Assembly: GCA_002007745.1 (NCBI GenBank)
Contig: CP019882.1
Coordinates: forward strand, 2,976,001 to 3,040,000
Origin: Mycolicibacterium litorale
Lineage (GTDB): Bacteria; Actinomycetota; Actinomycetes; Mycobacteriales; Mycobacteriaceae
Length of the DNA stretch: 64,000 nt
Direction: 5' to 3'
Part shown: piece by piece, positions 9,345 through 18,110 of the stretch
How positions within the stretch are numbered: position 1 is the stretch's first letter
Layout: every line of letters begins with the position of its first letter
Notes under the pieces: generated by a model
Databases searched by the model: none
What the model was told of the DNA's origin: nothing
Seen by the model: only the letters and a program-made list of their open reading frames with translations
Made by a program: the position numbers and the translations under genes

Positions 9345-10244
9345 ATGCTGCGACCACGCCGTTTCGAGCGTGAGGTCGATCCCGGCCCGGTGCAGATCCA
9401 GGCCCGCAAGGTGGCGTTCGACCTTTCCGGTGTGCCGTTGCACTGGATTCCCGGGCATCCCGTCGCCTCGAACATGGTCGGCTTGCTCAACATCGTGCTG
9501 CCGGCCGCTGAACGTTGGTTCGTGGCCACCTACAACGAGGCGCTGCCGCTGGTGAAAGATCCCCGGCTGGCTGAGGACATGCGCGGGTTCATCGGCCAGG
9601 AGGCGACGCACGCCGACACCCACGAGAAGATCCTGCACGGCTTCATGGTCGCCCGCGGGGTCGATCCCGAACCGATCCTGCGCCAGGTCGACTACCTGTT
9701 CGAGAAGGTCCTCTCGCCCAGCACCTCACCCGACCCCCGCCGCCGCCTCAACCACCTGTGCGACCGGCTGTGGCTGATCGCGGCGATCGAGCACTACACC
9801 GCCGTGCTCGGCGACTTCGCCCTCAACTGCGCCTGGGATGACCACAACGCCGACCTCACCATGGTCGACGTGTTCCGCTGGCACGGCAGCGAGGAGGTCG
9901 AGCATCGCACCGTCGCCCACGACGTTGCGGTGTATTTCCACGACAGCTACCTCGACCGGATTCGGTCGATGGGTCTGGCGGTGGCGATGATGGCCGGCTT
10001 CTTCCTGCGCGGGCTCTGGTATCTGTGCCGCACCGATCCGCAGCAGCAGATGAGCTGGTGGCAGATGCAGCGGCTGCGGGCCCGCGACTCGAAGCTGGGC
10101 CTGCTGCCCAAATACCGCACGCTGTTCGGTACCACCACGCTGACCTATTTCCGGCCGGGCTATTCACCGGAAGACGTCGGCTCCACCGCGCAGGCGGTGG
10201 CCTACCTGGCCAGTTCGCCCGCCGCAAGAGCCGCGCACCTGTGA
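9345..10244 (+). CDS. predicted metal-dependent hydrolase (PF10118-type)
   Basis: A 299-aa helical protein. The motif GQEATHADTHEKIL and a second one RWHGSEEVEHRTVAHDVAVY resemble the Glu/His metal ligands of the predicted metal-dependent hydrolase family PF10118. ATG 9345 is chosen because GGGGAGG lies 7 bp upstream; an in-frame ATG 21 bp earlier lacks this. It is translationally coupled (GTGA overlap) to the PDR-type reductase that follows, an electron-transfer partner, so an oxidative rather than hydrolytic role is possible. Confidence 0.85.
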   Translation: MLRPRRFEREVDPGPVQIQARKVAFDLSGVPLHWIPGHPVASNMVGLLNIVLPAAERWFVATYNEALPLVKDPRLAEDMRGFIGQEATHADTHEKILHGFMVARGVDPEPILRQVDYLFEKVLSPSTSPDPRRRLNHLCDRLWLIAAIEHYTAVLGDFALNCAWDDHNADLTMVDVFRWHGSEEVEHRTVAHDVAVYFHDSYLDRIRSMGLAVAMMAGFFLRGLWYLCRTDPQQQMSWWQMQRLRARDSKLGLLPKYRTLFGTTTLTYFRPGYSPEDVGSTAQAVAYLASSPAARAAHL

Positions 10245-11356
10245 CGGCGTTGAGCCGGCTACTGGCCACCCCACCGAGCGCGTCGGGACGCAGCCGGCAC
10301 GACCTCATGCTCGGCCTCGTCGATGCGGCGGTCACCGGTATGTGGGCGGTGAGCGCGGCGGTGCGCCGTCCGGCCCCTCCGCCGGACGGAGCCGGGTTGT
10401 TGACGCTACAGGTGATCGAGCGCAGGGTCGTCGCGCGCGATCAGAACGTGGTGGCGCTGACGCTGGCCGCCGAAGGGCGCTCGCCGCTGCCGCCGTGGCG
10501 TCCCGGCGCCCACCTGGACATCCATCTGCCCAGCGGGCGGATCCGGCAGTACTCGCTGTGCGGCGACCCGGGTGTTCAGACCAGCTACCGGATCGCTGTG
10601 CGCCGCATACCCGGCGGCGGTGGCGGTTCGATCGAGGTGCACGACGAGCTCGACGTCGGTGCGAGGGTGCAGACCGGCGGCCCGCGAAATGCCTTCCCGC
10701 TGACCGTGCCCGGCTACGGTTCGCCCGCGCGGCGGCTGCGGTTCATCGCCGGCGGAATCGGCATCACCCCCATCCTGCCGATGCTGGGCCTCGCGCAGCG
10801 GATGGGCGTGGACTGGTCGATGATCTACGTCGGGCGCAGTGCGGAGTCCATCCCGTTCCTCGACGAGGTGCGCCGGTTCGGTGACCGGGTGGAGATTCGT
10901 ACCGACGACGTGCACGGCGTCCCGTCTGCGCAGGACCTGATCGGCGACTGTCTCGACGATGTCGCTGTCTACACCTGCGGGCCGGCGCCGATGCTGACTG
11001 CGTTGCGCCGGCTGCTGGCCGGTCGTGACGACGTGGAACTGCACTTCGAACGTTTCGCGGCGGCGCCGGTGGTCGACGGCACCGCGTTCACCGTGACGAT
11101 TGCGTCCTCGGGCGCAACGGTCGAGGTGACACCGGAGGAAACGCTGCTGGCTGCGCTGCAGCGCGCCGGCGTGCCCGCACCGTATTCCTGTCAGCAAGGA
11201 TTCTGCGGCACCTGCCGGACGCAGGTCATCGATGGCGCCAATGGCGTTGTGCAGCATCGAGATACGCTGCTGACCGAGCCGGAACGCGCGGCCGGGATGA
11301 TGCTGACCTGCGTGTCACGCGCACCCGAGGGCGGCCATCTGCGGCTGGACCTGTAG
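10241..11356 (+). CDS. PDR/VanB-type ferredoxin reductase
   Basis: A 371-aa flavoprotein. Order of domains: FMN/FAD-binding beta barrel with RQYSLCGDP, NAD-binding domain with FIAGGIGITPILPM and YTCGPAPML, then a C-terminal plant-type [2Fe-2S] domain with C317-x4-C322-x2-C325 and C357. It transfers electrons from NAD(P)H through flavin and iron-sulfur cluster to an oxygenase-type partner. The GTG start overlaps the upstream stop by 4 bp; reading frames upstream of it are antisense-like shadow. The hydrolase-like protein upstream is the obvious candidate partner. Confidence 0.93.
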   Translation: MTALSRLLATPPSASGRSRHDLMLGLVDAAVTGMWAVSAAVRRPAPPPDGAGLLTLQVIERRVVARDQNVVALTLAAEGRSPLPPWRPGAHLDIHLPSGRIRQYSLCGDPGVQTSYRIAVRRIPGGGGGSIEVHDELDVGARVQTGGPRNAFPLTVPGYGSPARRLRFIAGGIGITPILPMLGLAQRMGVDWSMIYVGRSAESIPFLDEVRRFGDRVEIRTDDVHGVPSAQDLIGDCLDDVAVYTCGPAPMLTALRRLLAGRDDVELHFERFAAAPVVDGTAFTVTIASSGATVEVTPEETLLAALQRAGVPAPYSCQQGFCGTCRTQVIDGANGVVQHRDTLLTEPERAAGMMLTCVSRAPEGGHLRLDL

Positions 11357-12667
11357 TCAGTCGGCCTTCGGCATCGGGATGCCCTCACTGGCGGAGAACT
11401 GGGCGTCCTCCTGCGAGGACAGTCCCATCGAGACCACGGTGCGCGGGAACAGAAGGTCGGTGACGTAGGCCAGGCCGACCGCCCAGCGATTCACCATCCG
11501 CGGAAGCGAATACAGGTGGTAGGCGCGGGTGACCGCCTTGGCCGGATACCCCGACAGGTGGATGTTCAGCGGGTTGGCGACGGCGTAGTGCGGCCCCAGG
11601 TCGACGACCAACCCCATGTTGCGGTGCCGGTAGTCCTTGGCGGTGCCGTACCCCAGGCTGGCGGCGACGTTGCGGGCCAACGTCTTGCCCTGCCGCACCG
11701 CGTGCTGCGCGGTGGGCGGAGTGATCTTGCCCGGCTGGGTCAGATCGGGCACCGCGGCCGCGTCGCCGGCGGCGAACACATCGGGATGGCCGGGGACCCG
11801 CAGGTCGACCCCGACCTTCAGGCGTCCCTTCTCGGTGGGCAGTCCCAGCGTCTCGATCAGCGGCGCGGCGGTCACCCCTGTCACCCAGGCGACCGTCCGG
11901 CAGTCGACCCGCGAATCATCGCTGAGCACAACATGATCGGCGTGGACTTCCGTCAAGGTCAGCCCCAGCCGAACCTCGATGCCGCGGGCCGTCAGCACAT
12001 CCATGGCCGCCTTGCCCAGCTTCTCGCCGACCTCCGGCATCACCTGTTCGGCGAGGTCGAGCAGCAGGAAGCGCACCGACGCCGCGTCAAACCCCATCTG
12101 GCGTGCGGCGGCATCGGCCAGGGCGCGCAGCTGAGCGACCAACTCGGTACCCGAATACGACGCACCGACCACCACGATGGTGCGCCGCCCGGCCGCCACC
12201 GCCGGATCGTCGTCGATGGTGGCCAGCTCGAGTTGTTCGAGCACATGATCGCGCAGATACAGCGCCTCGGCGGCCGATTTGAGGCCCCGCGCGTACGTCG
12301 CCAACCCCGGGATGTCGAACAGCCGGGTCACCGAGCCGGGCGTCAACACCAGTCGATCCCAGCGCATCTCATGGGTCCGGTCGTCGGGATCGGTGTAGGC
12401 CAGCGTGTGCGCGCTCAGATCGACCTTCTCCACCCGGCCCCGGACGGCGCGTACGCCGCGTAGCGTGCCGGCCAGCGGGATCGTCACGAACCGCGCATCG
12501 ACCACCCCGCCGGCCACGTCCGGCAGCAGCGGTGTGTAGAGCATGTAGTCGATCGGCGAGACGATGGTGATGTCCACGTCGCCGCCGTGCCGGCGCACCT
12601 GACGCTGCAGCCGGCGTGCGCATTCGAAGCCGGTGAAACCGCTGCCCACTATCACCACCGAAGTCAT
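11357..12667 (-). CDS. NAD(P)/FAD-dependent oxidoreductase, NDH-2-like
   Basis: A 436-aa pyridine nucleotide-disulfide family protein. The N-terminus MTSVVIVGSGFTGFECARRL is the FAD-binding GxGxxG; a second dinucleotide fold is at IVVVGASYSGTELVAQL, and the C-terminal FAD motif is FAAGDAAAVPDL. Layout is that of type II NADH dehydrogenases and related quinone reductases, with a basic/hydrophobic C-terminus (YSLPRMVNRWAVGLAYVTDL) for membrane contact. ATG 12667 chosen over 12700 because it begins directly at the Rossmann strand. Its stop directly abuts the stop of the convergent reductase gene. Confidence 0.9.
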   Translation of the reverse strand: MTSVVIVGSGFTGFECARRLQRQVRRHGGDVDITIVSPIDYMLYTPLLPDVAGGVVDARFVTIPLAGTLRGVRAVRGRVEKVDLSAHTLAYTDPDDRTHEMRWDRLVLTPGSVTRLFDIPGLATYARGLKSAAEALYLRDHVLEQLELATIDDDPAVAAGRRTIVVVGASYSGTELVAQLRALADAAARQMGFDAASVRFLLLDLAEQVMPEVGEKLGKAAMDVLTARGIEVRLGLTLTEVHADHVVLSDDSRVDCRTVAWVTGVTAAPLIETLGLPTEKGRLKVGVDLRVPGHPDVFAAGDAAAVPDLTQPGKITPPTAQHAVRQGKTLARNVAASLGYGTAKDYRHRNMGLVVDLGPHYAVANPLNIHLSGYPAKAVTRAYHLYSLPRMVNRWAVGLAYVTDLLFPRTVVSMGLSSQEDAQFSASEGIPMPKAD

Positions 12668-12747
12668 CGAGCGGCCTATACCCGTGACCCCGGATCGCAA
12701 ACCTGGTGTTGCGCCCCACCGTGGCGCCGAGCAGGATGGGTAGCCCT

Positions 12748-13638
12748 ATGGCGCGTTCGCTGGGTCTGGCCCGCTGGGATCTCCTGCGGCCGCTGGACAT
12801 GTTGTCCGCGGTGTGGTCGTCGGCGGCGGCGTTGCCGCCGGTGAGCTCCGGCGCCGCGGTGGCGTATCACACGTTGTTCACCACGGTCAGGCGGTTGGTG
12901 GTGGGCCGCACGCTCACCGCCCGACTGGACAGCGGGACGCTCTGCCTGACGGTCACCGAATTCGACTCGACGCTGGATCTTCGCCGGCTGGCCGTCGGAC
13001 AACTCAATGACGTGCGTGTCGGTATGACCGACATCTGTTGGGCAGGAAGGCGTTTCGAACGGGCCTCGGTGGTGCTGCACAACGCCCACCTGCGCCCAGG
13101 CGTCCCGCCGATGCTGGTGGCGGCACCGGTGGACGTGGTGGTGGAGGTGTCGACGCACGCCTTCGACGAGTTGCTCGGGGCGGCTGCGCCCCGGTTGTCC
13201 GGGCACGTCGACGCCGACGGTGTGGCCCGGTTGAGGTGGGCCCGCCGGCCGGCGTTGGGCAGTGTCGAGGTCGACGTCACGCTGGACGGCTCCACCCTGC
13301 TGCTCCATCCGCGGGCGGTGCGCACCGGCCGGCGCCGTTGGCGGCTGCCGGGTTGGATTCCGGCCCGTACGGTGCCGCTACCGGAACTGGCCGGCGGCCT
13401 GACCCTGACGAGCCTGGAGTTCGGCCCCGGTACCCTGCACCTGACCGGCAGCCTGCCGCAGTGGCGCGCCGAGGTGCCCCGGGCCCGGGTCGAGGACATC
13501 CTGACCCAGCTCAGCGCCGTCGGCAGACCACTGATCCTCACCCGGCGTCCCCCCGCTGATCTGCGGCGTTCGAAGCCACGGATGGCCAATCCCACCGTGG
13601 CCGCCAGCAACCAGCCGAGCAGGATGTCGATGACGTAG
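12748..13638 (+). CDS. DUF2993/LmeA-like lipid-binding-type protein
   Basis: A 296-aa protein. Repeated beta-rich segments (LTVTEFDSTLDLRRLAVGQL; VVLHNAHLRPGVPPMLVAAP; LTLTSLEFGPGTLHLTG) resemble the DUF2993 family, which in mycobacteria includes the mannosyltransferase-associated protein LmeA. Assignment is moderate. The start is uncertain: ATGs at 12706, 12736 and 12748 are in frame, and 12748 has AGGATGGG upstream. The last 30 codons (after TRRPPADL) look like antisense of the PAP2 gene rather than protein. A C6 run at 13549-13554 marks that point: one extra C would end the protein there. Confidence 0.65.
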   Translation: MARSLGLARWDLLRPLDMLSAVWSSAAALPPVSSGAAVAYHTLFTTVRRLVVGRTLTARLDSGTLCLTVTEFDSTLDLRRLAVGQLNDVRVGMTDICWAGRRFERASVVLHNAHLRPGVPPMLVAAPVDVVVEVSTHAFDELLGAAAPRLSGHVDADGVARLRWARRPALGSVEVDVTLDGSTLLLHPRAVRTGRRRWRLPGWIPARTVPLPELAGGLTLTSLEFGPGTLHLTGSLPQWRAEVPRARVEDILTQLSAVGRPLILTRRPPADLRRSKPRMANPTVAASNQPSRMSMT

Positions 13639-14588
13639 TGCTCGGCGGAATAGACCAGCGTGAACGCCATGATGGCCACGTAGCCTGCCAGCAGCGGACG
13701 CCACCGGCGCGCTACTCGCCCCCACAGGAACGCCGCGATCGTGGCCGACAGCCCCGCATGCAACGACGGGATGGCGGCGACCAGGTTGACGCTGGCCTGG
13801 CCCTCGTCCAGCAGGGCGCGGGCCACGTCGAGGTGCAGGGTGCCGAACCCGCGGCTGGAGATTCGTTCCACGAAGTCTCGGGCACCGGCGTGCAGCGCGT
13901 TCACCGGCCCCAACAAGCCGCCGTCGACGGCGGGGCCGGCCCGGAACATGCACTGCGGGTCGGCCGGACCGCCGGCGACATCCGCCGGCTCGCAGCGGGC
14001 CGCGGCCCAGGGGGGCGCGGCGGGGAGCACCACGTAGATGGCCAGCGCGGTGAAGGACAGCACGACGAACCGCCGGACGAAGGCTTTCCACATGTCGCGG
14101 TCACGCAGCCACAGCACTCCGGCCACGGCGTAGGGCAGGATGAAGAACGACATGTAGACGGTGCTGATCACCACCTCCCACCAGGGGGGAGTCGGCATTT
14201 TCAGGCGCTCCTGCAGCCACACCGTCGGTACCGCACCGAAGAACATCCACCGGTCCACCTGCGGTTGCCACACCCACTGGGTGGGCGTCCCGATCAGGTG
14301 CGCCGCTCCCCTGCTGAGGTCGTAGACGATCAACACCAGCGCGAAGGGCAGCCAGTCCCGCACGATCAGCGGCACCCGGCGGCGCCCGATGCTCGCGGCC
14401 AGCAATCCGGTGCAGACGTACACCAGGATCAACTCCCGGTTCAACGCCAAACCTGTTGTGGCAGTGCGGAATATAACAGCGATGACCCAGATTGCGATGG
14501 CGGCTCGGCGCACTACGGTCAGCTGGCGGGCGCGGCGCGCTGAGCGCTGCTGTGGCGGGGCCGCCGGCTCCACGTCGGTCGCGGTCAT
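12867..14588 (-). CDS. PAP2-superfamily membrane phosphatase/transferase
   Basis: The frame is open for 573 codons, but the recognisable protein is residues 1-345. It has six hydrophobic segments and the PAP2 active-site motifs IPSLHAGL (H277) and YSAEHYVIDILLGW (H317, D321); the layout resembles inositol-phosphorylceramide-synthase-like PAP2 proteins. After RRRSAGGRR the frame runs on antisense to the DUF2993-like gene down to 12867, an Arg/Ser/Thr-rich tail of about 225 residues with no domain. The change coincides with a G6 run (13554-13549 on this strand). One G less would give a stop within three codons, so the true end is probably near 13540. Acts on lipid phosphate esters in the membrane. 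Confidence 0.8.
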   Translation of the reverse strand: MTATDVEPAAPPQQRSARRARQLTVVRRAAIAIWVIAVIFRTATTGLALNRELILVYVCTGLLAASIGRRRVPLIVRDWLPFALVLIVYDLSRGAAHLIGTPTQWVWQPQVDRWMFFGAVPTVWLQERLKMPTPPWWEVVISTVYMSFFILPYAVAGVLWLRDRDMWKAFVRRFVVLSFTALAIYVVLPAAPPWAAARCEPADVAGGPADPQCMFRAGPAVDGGLLGPVNALHAGARDFVERISSRGFGTLHLDVARALLDEGQASVNLVAAIPSLHAGLSATIAAFLWGRVARRWRPLLAGYVAIMAFTLVYSAEHYVIDILLGWLLAATVGLAIRGFERRRSAGGRRVRISGLPTALSWVRMSSTRARGTSARHCGRLPVRCRVPGPNSRLVRVRPPASSGSGTVRAGIQPGSRQRRRPVRTARGWSSRVEPSSVTSTSTLPNAGRRAHLNRATPSASTCPDNRGAAAPSNSSKACVDTSTTTSTGAATSIGGTPGRRWALCSTTEARSKRLPAQQMSVIPTRTSLSCPTASRRRSSVESNSVTVRQSVPLSSRAVSVRPTTNRLTVVNNV

Positions 14589-14711
14589 CGCCTACCACTT
14601 AAGCGGGTCATCGACCCGGTTTACCCAGAATCGCCGAAAGATTCCATTCGGGCGCTGTTCGGCTCTCGTTCGGTGCGGCGTCGCCGGCCGTTCACGGCGC
14701 TGACGGGGTTC

Positions 14712-15269
14712 TCAGTCCCACGCTGAGGCGACGGCTTCGGCGACATCGATGACCTTGGCCTGCTCGGAGGCCGGGCTGTCGATCTCGTCGGTGACGTAAG
14801 CGGCGACGAATCGGCGGATCTCGGCGTCGACGCCGGCCACGATCCGCAGGATCTCCCCGCGCACCGATTTGGAGGTCACGTGCACGGCGATGTCGGACGG
14901 GCGCGGCTTGGCGACATCGATGACCAGCAGCAGCGGTTCGGCCGCCCGGGCGGTGGCGCGTAGCGCGATGTCGCCGTCGACCTTGAAGCGCTGCTTGTCC
15001 AGACGCAGGTCCACCACCAGCTCGATGACCAGCGGGATGCGGATGTTGAAGGTGAGGGTGTCGCCGACGGTGCGCCGGGCCGTGGGTTGCTGGATCTTGA
15101 CCTTCGCGGTGACGCGGGCCAGTCCGGCAGGGCCCTGGGCCATCGGTCCCATCTCGAACTCGTCACCGGCGATCTGGGCCAGTGCCGCGGCCACGCGCTC
15201 TTCGGTCACCGCCACCTCGAAGAACCGGCGGCCGAATTCTTCGTAGGTGACGAAGTTGTGCGTGTGCAT
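14712..15269 (-). CDS. DUF2505-like conserved protein
   Basis: A 185-aa protein beginning MHTHNFVTYEEFGRRFFEVA. The pattern of an N-terminal helix grip followed by antiparallel strands (ARVTAKVKIQQPTARRTVGD; TFNIRIPLVIELVVDLRLDK) resembles the SRPBCC/DUF2505 actinobacterial families that bind hydrophobic ligands. No enzymatic motif is visible. It stands alone between the PAP2 gene and the CrtI-like gene, all on the same strand. Confidence 0.75.
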   Translation of the reverse strand: MHTHNFVTYEEFGRRFFEVAVTEERVAAALAQIAGDEFEMGPMAQGPAGLARVTAKVKIQQPTARRTVGDTLTFNIRIPLVIELVVDLRLDKQRFKVDGDIALRATARAAEPLLLVIDVAKPRPSDIAVHVTSKSVRGEILRIVAGVDAEIRRFVAAYVTDEIDSPASEQAKVIDVAEAVASAWD

Positions 15270-15328
15270 AGGGCTCTACGTTCTCACGCCCGGTGTCGAC
15301 CGCAGGCCGCGGACTGGTAACAAATCCG

Positions 15329-16834
15329 CTAGGCAACCGTTTCGGTGGGGCCGATGTCGGGCAACGCCCGGATGCCGAACCGCTCCCGCAGCACCCGCCG
15401 TGCGGCGTGCAGACCGCACATTCCGTGCACCCCCGGCCCGGGCGGGGTGGCAGCCGAACACAGGTAGACCCCGTCGACGGGCGTGCGGTAGGGGTTCCAC
15501 CGCGGAACCGGCCGGGCCAGCATGTGATACATCGACACCGCCCCGACGGCGATGTCGCCGCCGACGTAGTTCGGGTTGTGCTCGGACATCGATGCCGCCG
15601 GGATACACCGCGACCCGATCACCACGTCGCGGAATCCCGGCGCATAGCGCTCGATCAGCGTGGTGACGGTTTCGGTCATGTCGCGGGTGGAGTTGTTGGG
15701 CACGTGCGCGTAGGCCCACAGCGGCCGGGAGCCGTCGGGCCCCAGTCGGCTCGGGTCCACGACGCTCGGCTGGCTGGCCAGAGTCATCGGCGTCTCGCTG
15801 TGCCGGCCGGCCGCGGTGTCGTCCTCGGCGCGTTTCATGTCCGCGCGGCTGCCGCCGATGTGCAGGGTGCCGGCCTCGGCCAGCCGTGGGTCGGCCCACG
15901 GCACCGGGCCCGACAGCGCGAAGTCCACTTTGGCCACCCCGTTGCCCGGCCGGAATCGCCGCACGGCGGCGCGGTAGCCCGCCGGCAGTCGCGCGCCGTA
16001 GACGGCGGCCAGCGTCCACGGTGAGGTGTCGAACAGGTATGCCGTCGCCGGCGGCAGCTGTGCCGCGTCGCTGATGTGACAGCCGGTGACGATTTCGGCA
16101 CCCCGGCCGACCAGGTCCCGCACCAGCGCGTCGGTGATGGATTGGCTACCGCCGACCGGTATCGGCCAGCCGTGGCTGTGCGCCAGGGTGCCCAGCAGCA
16201 GGGCCGTCGCACCGCCGGCCAGGGACGGGATCACGACGTTGGCGTGGGCGCTGACACCGGTCAGCAGGGCGCCGGTGCGGGGCGCCCGGGACAATCGGTC
16301 CCACACCGGCGTTCCCAGCTCGAGGGTCCGGCCGAGCAGCGCGACAGCGCCGGCAAGCCCGGCAGGCTTTAAGACGCCGGCCGGAATCTCCCGGAAGTCG
16401 GAAAGCCCGATATCGCGCACGGCTGCCGCACCGTCCACGAGTGGAGCCATCACCCGCCGGTAGGCGCGGCCCTCATGAGCGCCGTCTTCGGCCAGCTCCC
16501 CGACGGTGCGGTGCAGGTCCTGGTAGGCGATCGCGGCGCGACCACCGGCGAGCGGCTGGGCGTAGGCGATCGCCGGCCGTGACAGCTCGACACCGCGGCC
16601 GGTCAGGTCGAACCGCTCAAAGAACGGTGAGGCCACCGCCATCGGGTGCACCGCCGAGCAGAGGTCGTGGCGCAGCGTGACGCCGAGATCCAACTCCTCG
16701 GTGCGGCATCCGCCGCCGACCGACGGTTGGGACTCGAGAACCTGCACCGACAGGCCGGCGGCTGCGGCGACGATCGCCGCCGCCAGGCCGTTGGGGCCGG
16801 AACCGACGACCACGATGTCGAGCTGGGGGCTCAT
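15329..16834 (-). CDS. phytoene desaturase-like FAD oxidoreductase (CrtI family)
   Basis: A 501-aa flavin-dependent amine oxidase/CrtI superfamily protein. The N-terminus has the ADP-binding fold DIVVVGSGPNGLAAAIVAAA then the Glu of VLESQPSVGGGCRTEE. The C-terminal FAD motif is VDGVYLCSAATPPGPGVHGM followed by the family's MCGLHAARRVL. The true substrate is unknown: many mycobacterial members annotated as phytoene desaturases lie outside carotenoid clusters, as here, with no crtB or crtE nearby. A second member of the family is at 53759-55480. Confidence 0.88.
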   Translation of the reverse strand: MSPQLDIVVVGSGPNGLAAAIVAAAAGLSVQVLESQPSVGGGCRTEELDLGVTLRHDLCSAVHPMAVASPFFERFDLTGRGVELSRPAIAYAQPLAGGRAAIAYQDLHRTVGELAEDGAHEGRAYRRVMAPLVDGAAAVRDIGLSDFREIPAGVLKPAGLAGAVALLGRTLELGTPVWDRLSRAPRTGALLTGVSAHANVVIPSLAGGATALLLGTLAHSHGWPIPVGGSQSITDALVRDLVGRGAEIVTGCHISDAAQLPPATAYLFDTSPWTLAAVYGARLPAGYRAAVRRFRPGNGVAKVDFALSGPVPWADPRLAEAGTLHIGGSRADMKRAEDDTAAGRHSETPMTLASQPSVVDPSRLGPDGSRPLWAYAHVPNNSTRDMTETVTTLIERYAPGFRDVVIGSRCIPAASMSEHNPNYVGGDIAVGAVSMYHMLARPVPRWNPYRTPVDGVYLCSAATPPGPGVHGMCGLHAARRVLRERFGIRALPDIGPTETVA

Positions 16835-16882
16835 CGTCGTCAGGTACCACCGCTCGGCCCTGGCTAACCCCCACCGGAGGGG

Positions 16883-17434
16883 TCAGTGCGCGGCGATGGC
16901 GTGCCAGGCCAGATCGGCGATCGTCTGGTGATAGGCGTCGTCGATCGGGTCCGTGGTGTAGAGGGCGCGCAGGTTGAGCGGCGCCAAAACGAGCTGCAGG
17001 GCGGCGATGACGTCGACACCGGGTCGCAATTCCCCACGCGCAGCGGCCCGGTCGATGACGGGGCGGATGTTGGCGAAGCGCCGCTGCCAGAACTTCATCC
17101 GGGTGTCGTCGGTGAATGCGGCGCGATCGTCGACCACCGTTGCCCGAAGCAGGCTGCGGCCCAACGGTGTGTTGACCTGCCGCGCCACCGCGGCGGCCAG
17201 TTCGCGCAGGTCGGTGCGCAGGGATCCGGTGTCCGGGGCGGTCAGCACTTCCTCGCTCCAGTTCAACAGGACATCGAGGGCCAGCGTGCGCCCGTTGCCC
17301 CAATAGCGCCGCACCAGCGACTCGTCGATCCGATGCCGAGCGCACATGGTCGGGATGTCGAACCGTTCGAGACCCCACCGGGTGAGCTCGTCGTAGGTGG
17401 CCTCCATGACCCGTCGCCGGATGTCGTCAGGCAC
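16883..17434 (-). CDS. TetR-family regulator
   Basis: A 183-aa protein. The N-terminal HTH is recognisable but atypical: IRRRVMEATYDELTRWGLER then MCARHRIDESLVRRYWGNGR. The C-terminal part (ELRPGVDVIAALQLVLAPLN; QTIADLAWHAI) is TetR_C-like. The start is the GTG at 17434; the frame stays open upstream and reads GRPIGAESEDFVEAE, TetR-like, but I found no ATG, GTG or TTG in frame there, so the true N-terminus could be longer if an unusual start is used. It is 48 bp upstream of the CrtI-like gene and likely regulates it. Confidence 0.8.
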   Translation of the reverse strand: MPDDIRRRVMEATYDELTRWGLERFDIPTMCARHRIDESLVRRYWGNGRTLALDVLLNWSEEVLTAPDTGSLRTDLRELAAAVARQVNTPLGRSLLRATVVDDRAAFTDDTRMKFWQRRFANIRPVIDRAAARGELRPGVDVIAALQLVLAPLNLRALYTTDPIDDAYHQTIADLAWHAIAAH

Positions 17435-17656
17435 CTCGGCTTCGACGAAGTCTTCCGACTCGGCTCCGATTGGTCTACCTCCGTCCGAAAGCTTGTTGTC
17501 AGTTAACCATCTTCCGGTGTGTGGGCGGACCGGGATTCACATTCGAACGGGTGGGCACCGCCAACGCCTCTGCTCGGCCCCACCGTGCTGTGCACGGGCG
17601 CGAGGCCGACTTCACTTGGCGCAGAGCCGCATTCCCACGAGACTCGCGCGCGGGTC
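17435..17656. other. intergenic region, no gene recognised
   Basis: Separates the TetR gene from the end of dtd. Contains the TetR promoter region; no convincing palindrome or small gene was seen. Confidence 0.5.
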
Positions 17657-18088
17657 TCACAGCTCCAACATCACCGTGACCGGGCCGTCGTTGACCAGCT
17701 CCACGCGCATGTCGGCGCCGAAGACCCCGGTGCCGACGTCGGCGCCCAGGCCGCGCAGCGTCTCGGCGAATGCGGTGACCAGCGGCTCGGCGACGGCCCC
17801 GGGCGCCGCCGCATTCCACGTCGGTCGGCGACCTTTGATCGTGTTGGCGTACAAGGTGAACTGGCTGACCACCAAGATGGGTGCGCCGATGTCGGCGGCC
17901 GATCTCTCGTCGTCGAGAATTCGCAACTGCCAAAGCTTCTCGGCGAGCCGGCGGGCGGTGGCTTCGGTGTCGGAATGGGTGACGCCGACCAGGGCGACCA
18001 GCCCTTGACTCGCCGGACGGATCGCGCCGACCACCGTGCCGTCCACCGACACCGACGCCGACGTGACTCGCTGCACCAGCACTCGCAT
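17657..18088 (-). CDS. dtd: D-aminoacyl-tRNA deacylase
   Basis: A 143-aa protein of the usual DTD length. Both active-site motifs are present: SQFTLYA (75-81) and NDGPVT (133-138, the Gly-cis-Pro motif). It removes D-amino acids (and glycine from tRNA-Ala) mischarged on tRNAs in the cytosol, using the tRNA 2'-OH. It begins [17 protein letters not shown], the family's standard start. It follows the aldehyde dehydrogenase gene by 22 bp on the same strand but has no evident functional link to it. Confidence 0.97.
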   Translation of the reverse strand: MRVLVQRVTSASVSVDGTVVGAIRPASQGLVALVGVTHSDTEATARRLAEKLWQLRILDDERSAADIGAPILVVSQFTLYANTIKGRRPTWNAAAPGAVAEPLVTAFAETLRGLGADVGTGVFGADMRVELVNDGPVTVMLEL

Positions 18089-18110
18089 GAGCGCCGATGC
18101 TAGCCAGCGC

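Noticed and set aside
15329..16834. Carotenoid biosynthesis locus
   Set aside because: Two CrtI-like proteins are present but no crtB, crtE or lycopene cyclase; family membership alone does not show the substrate.
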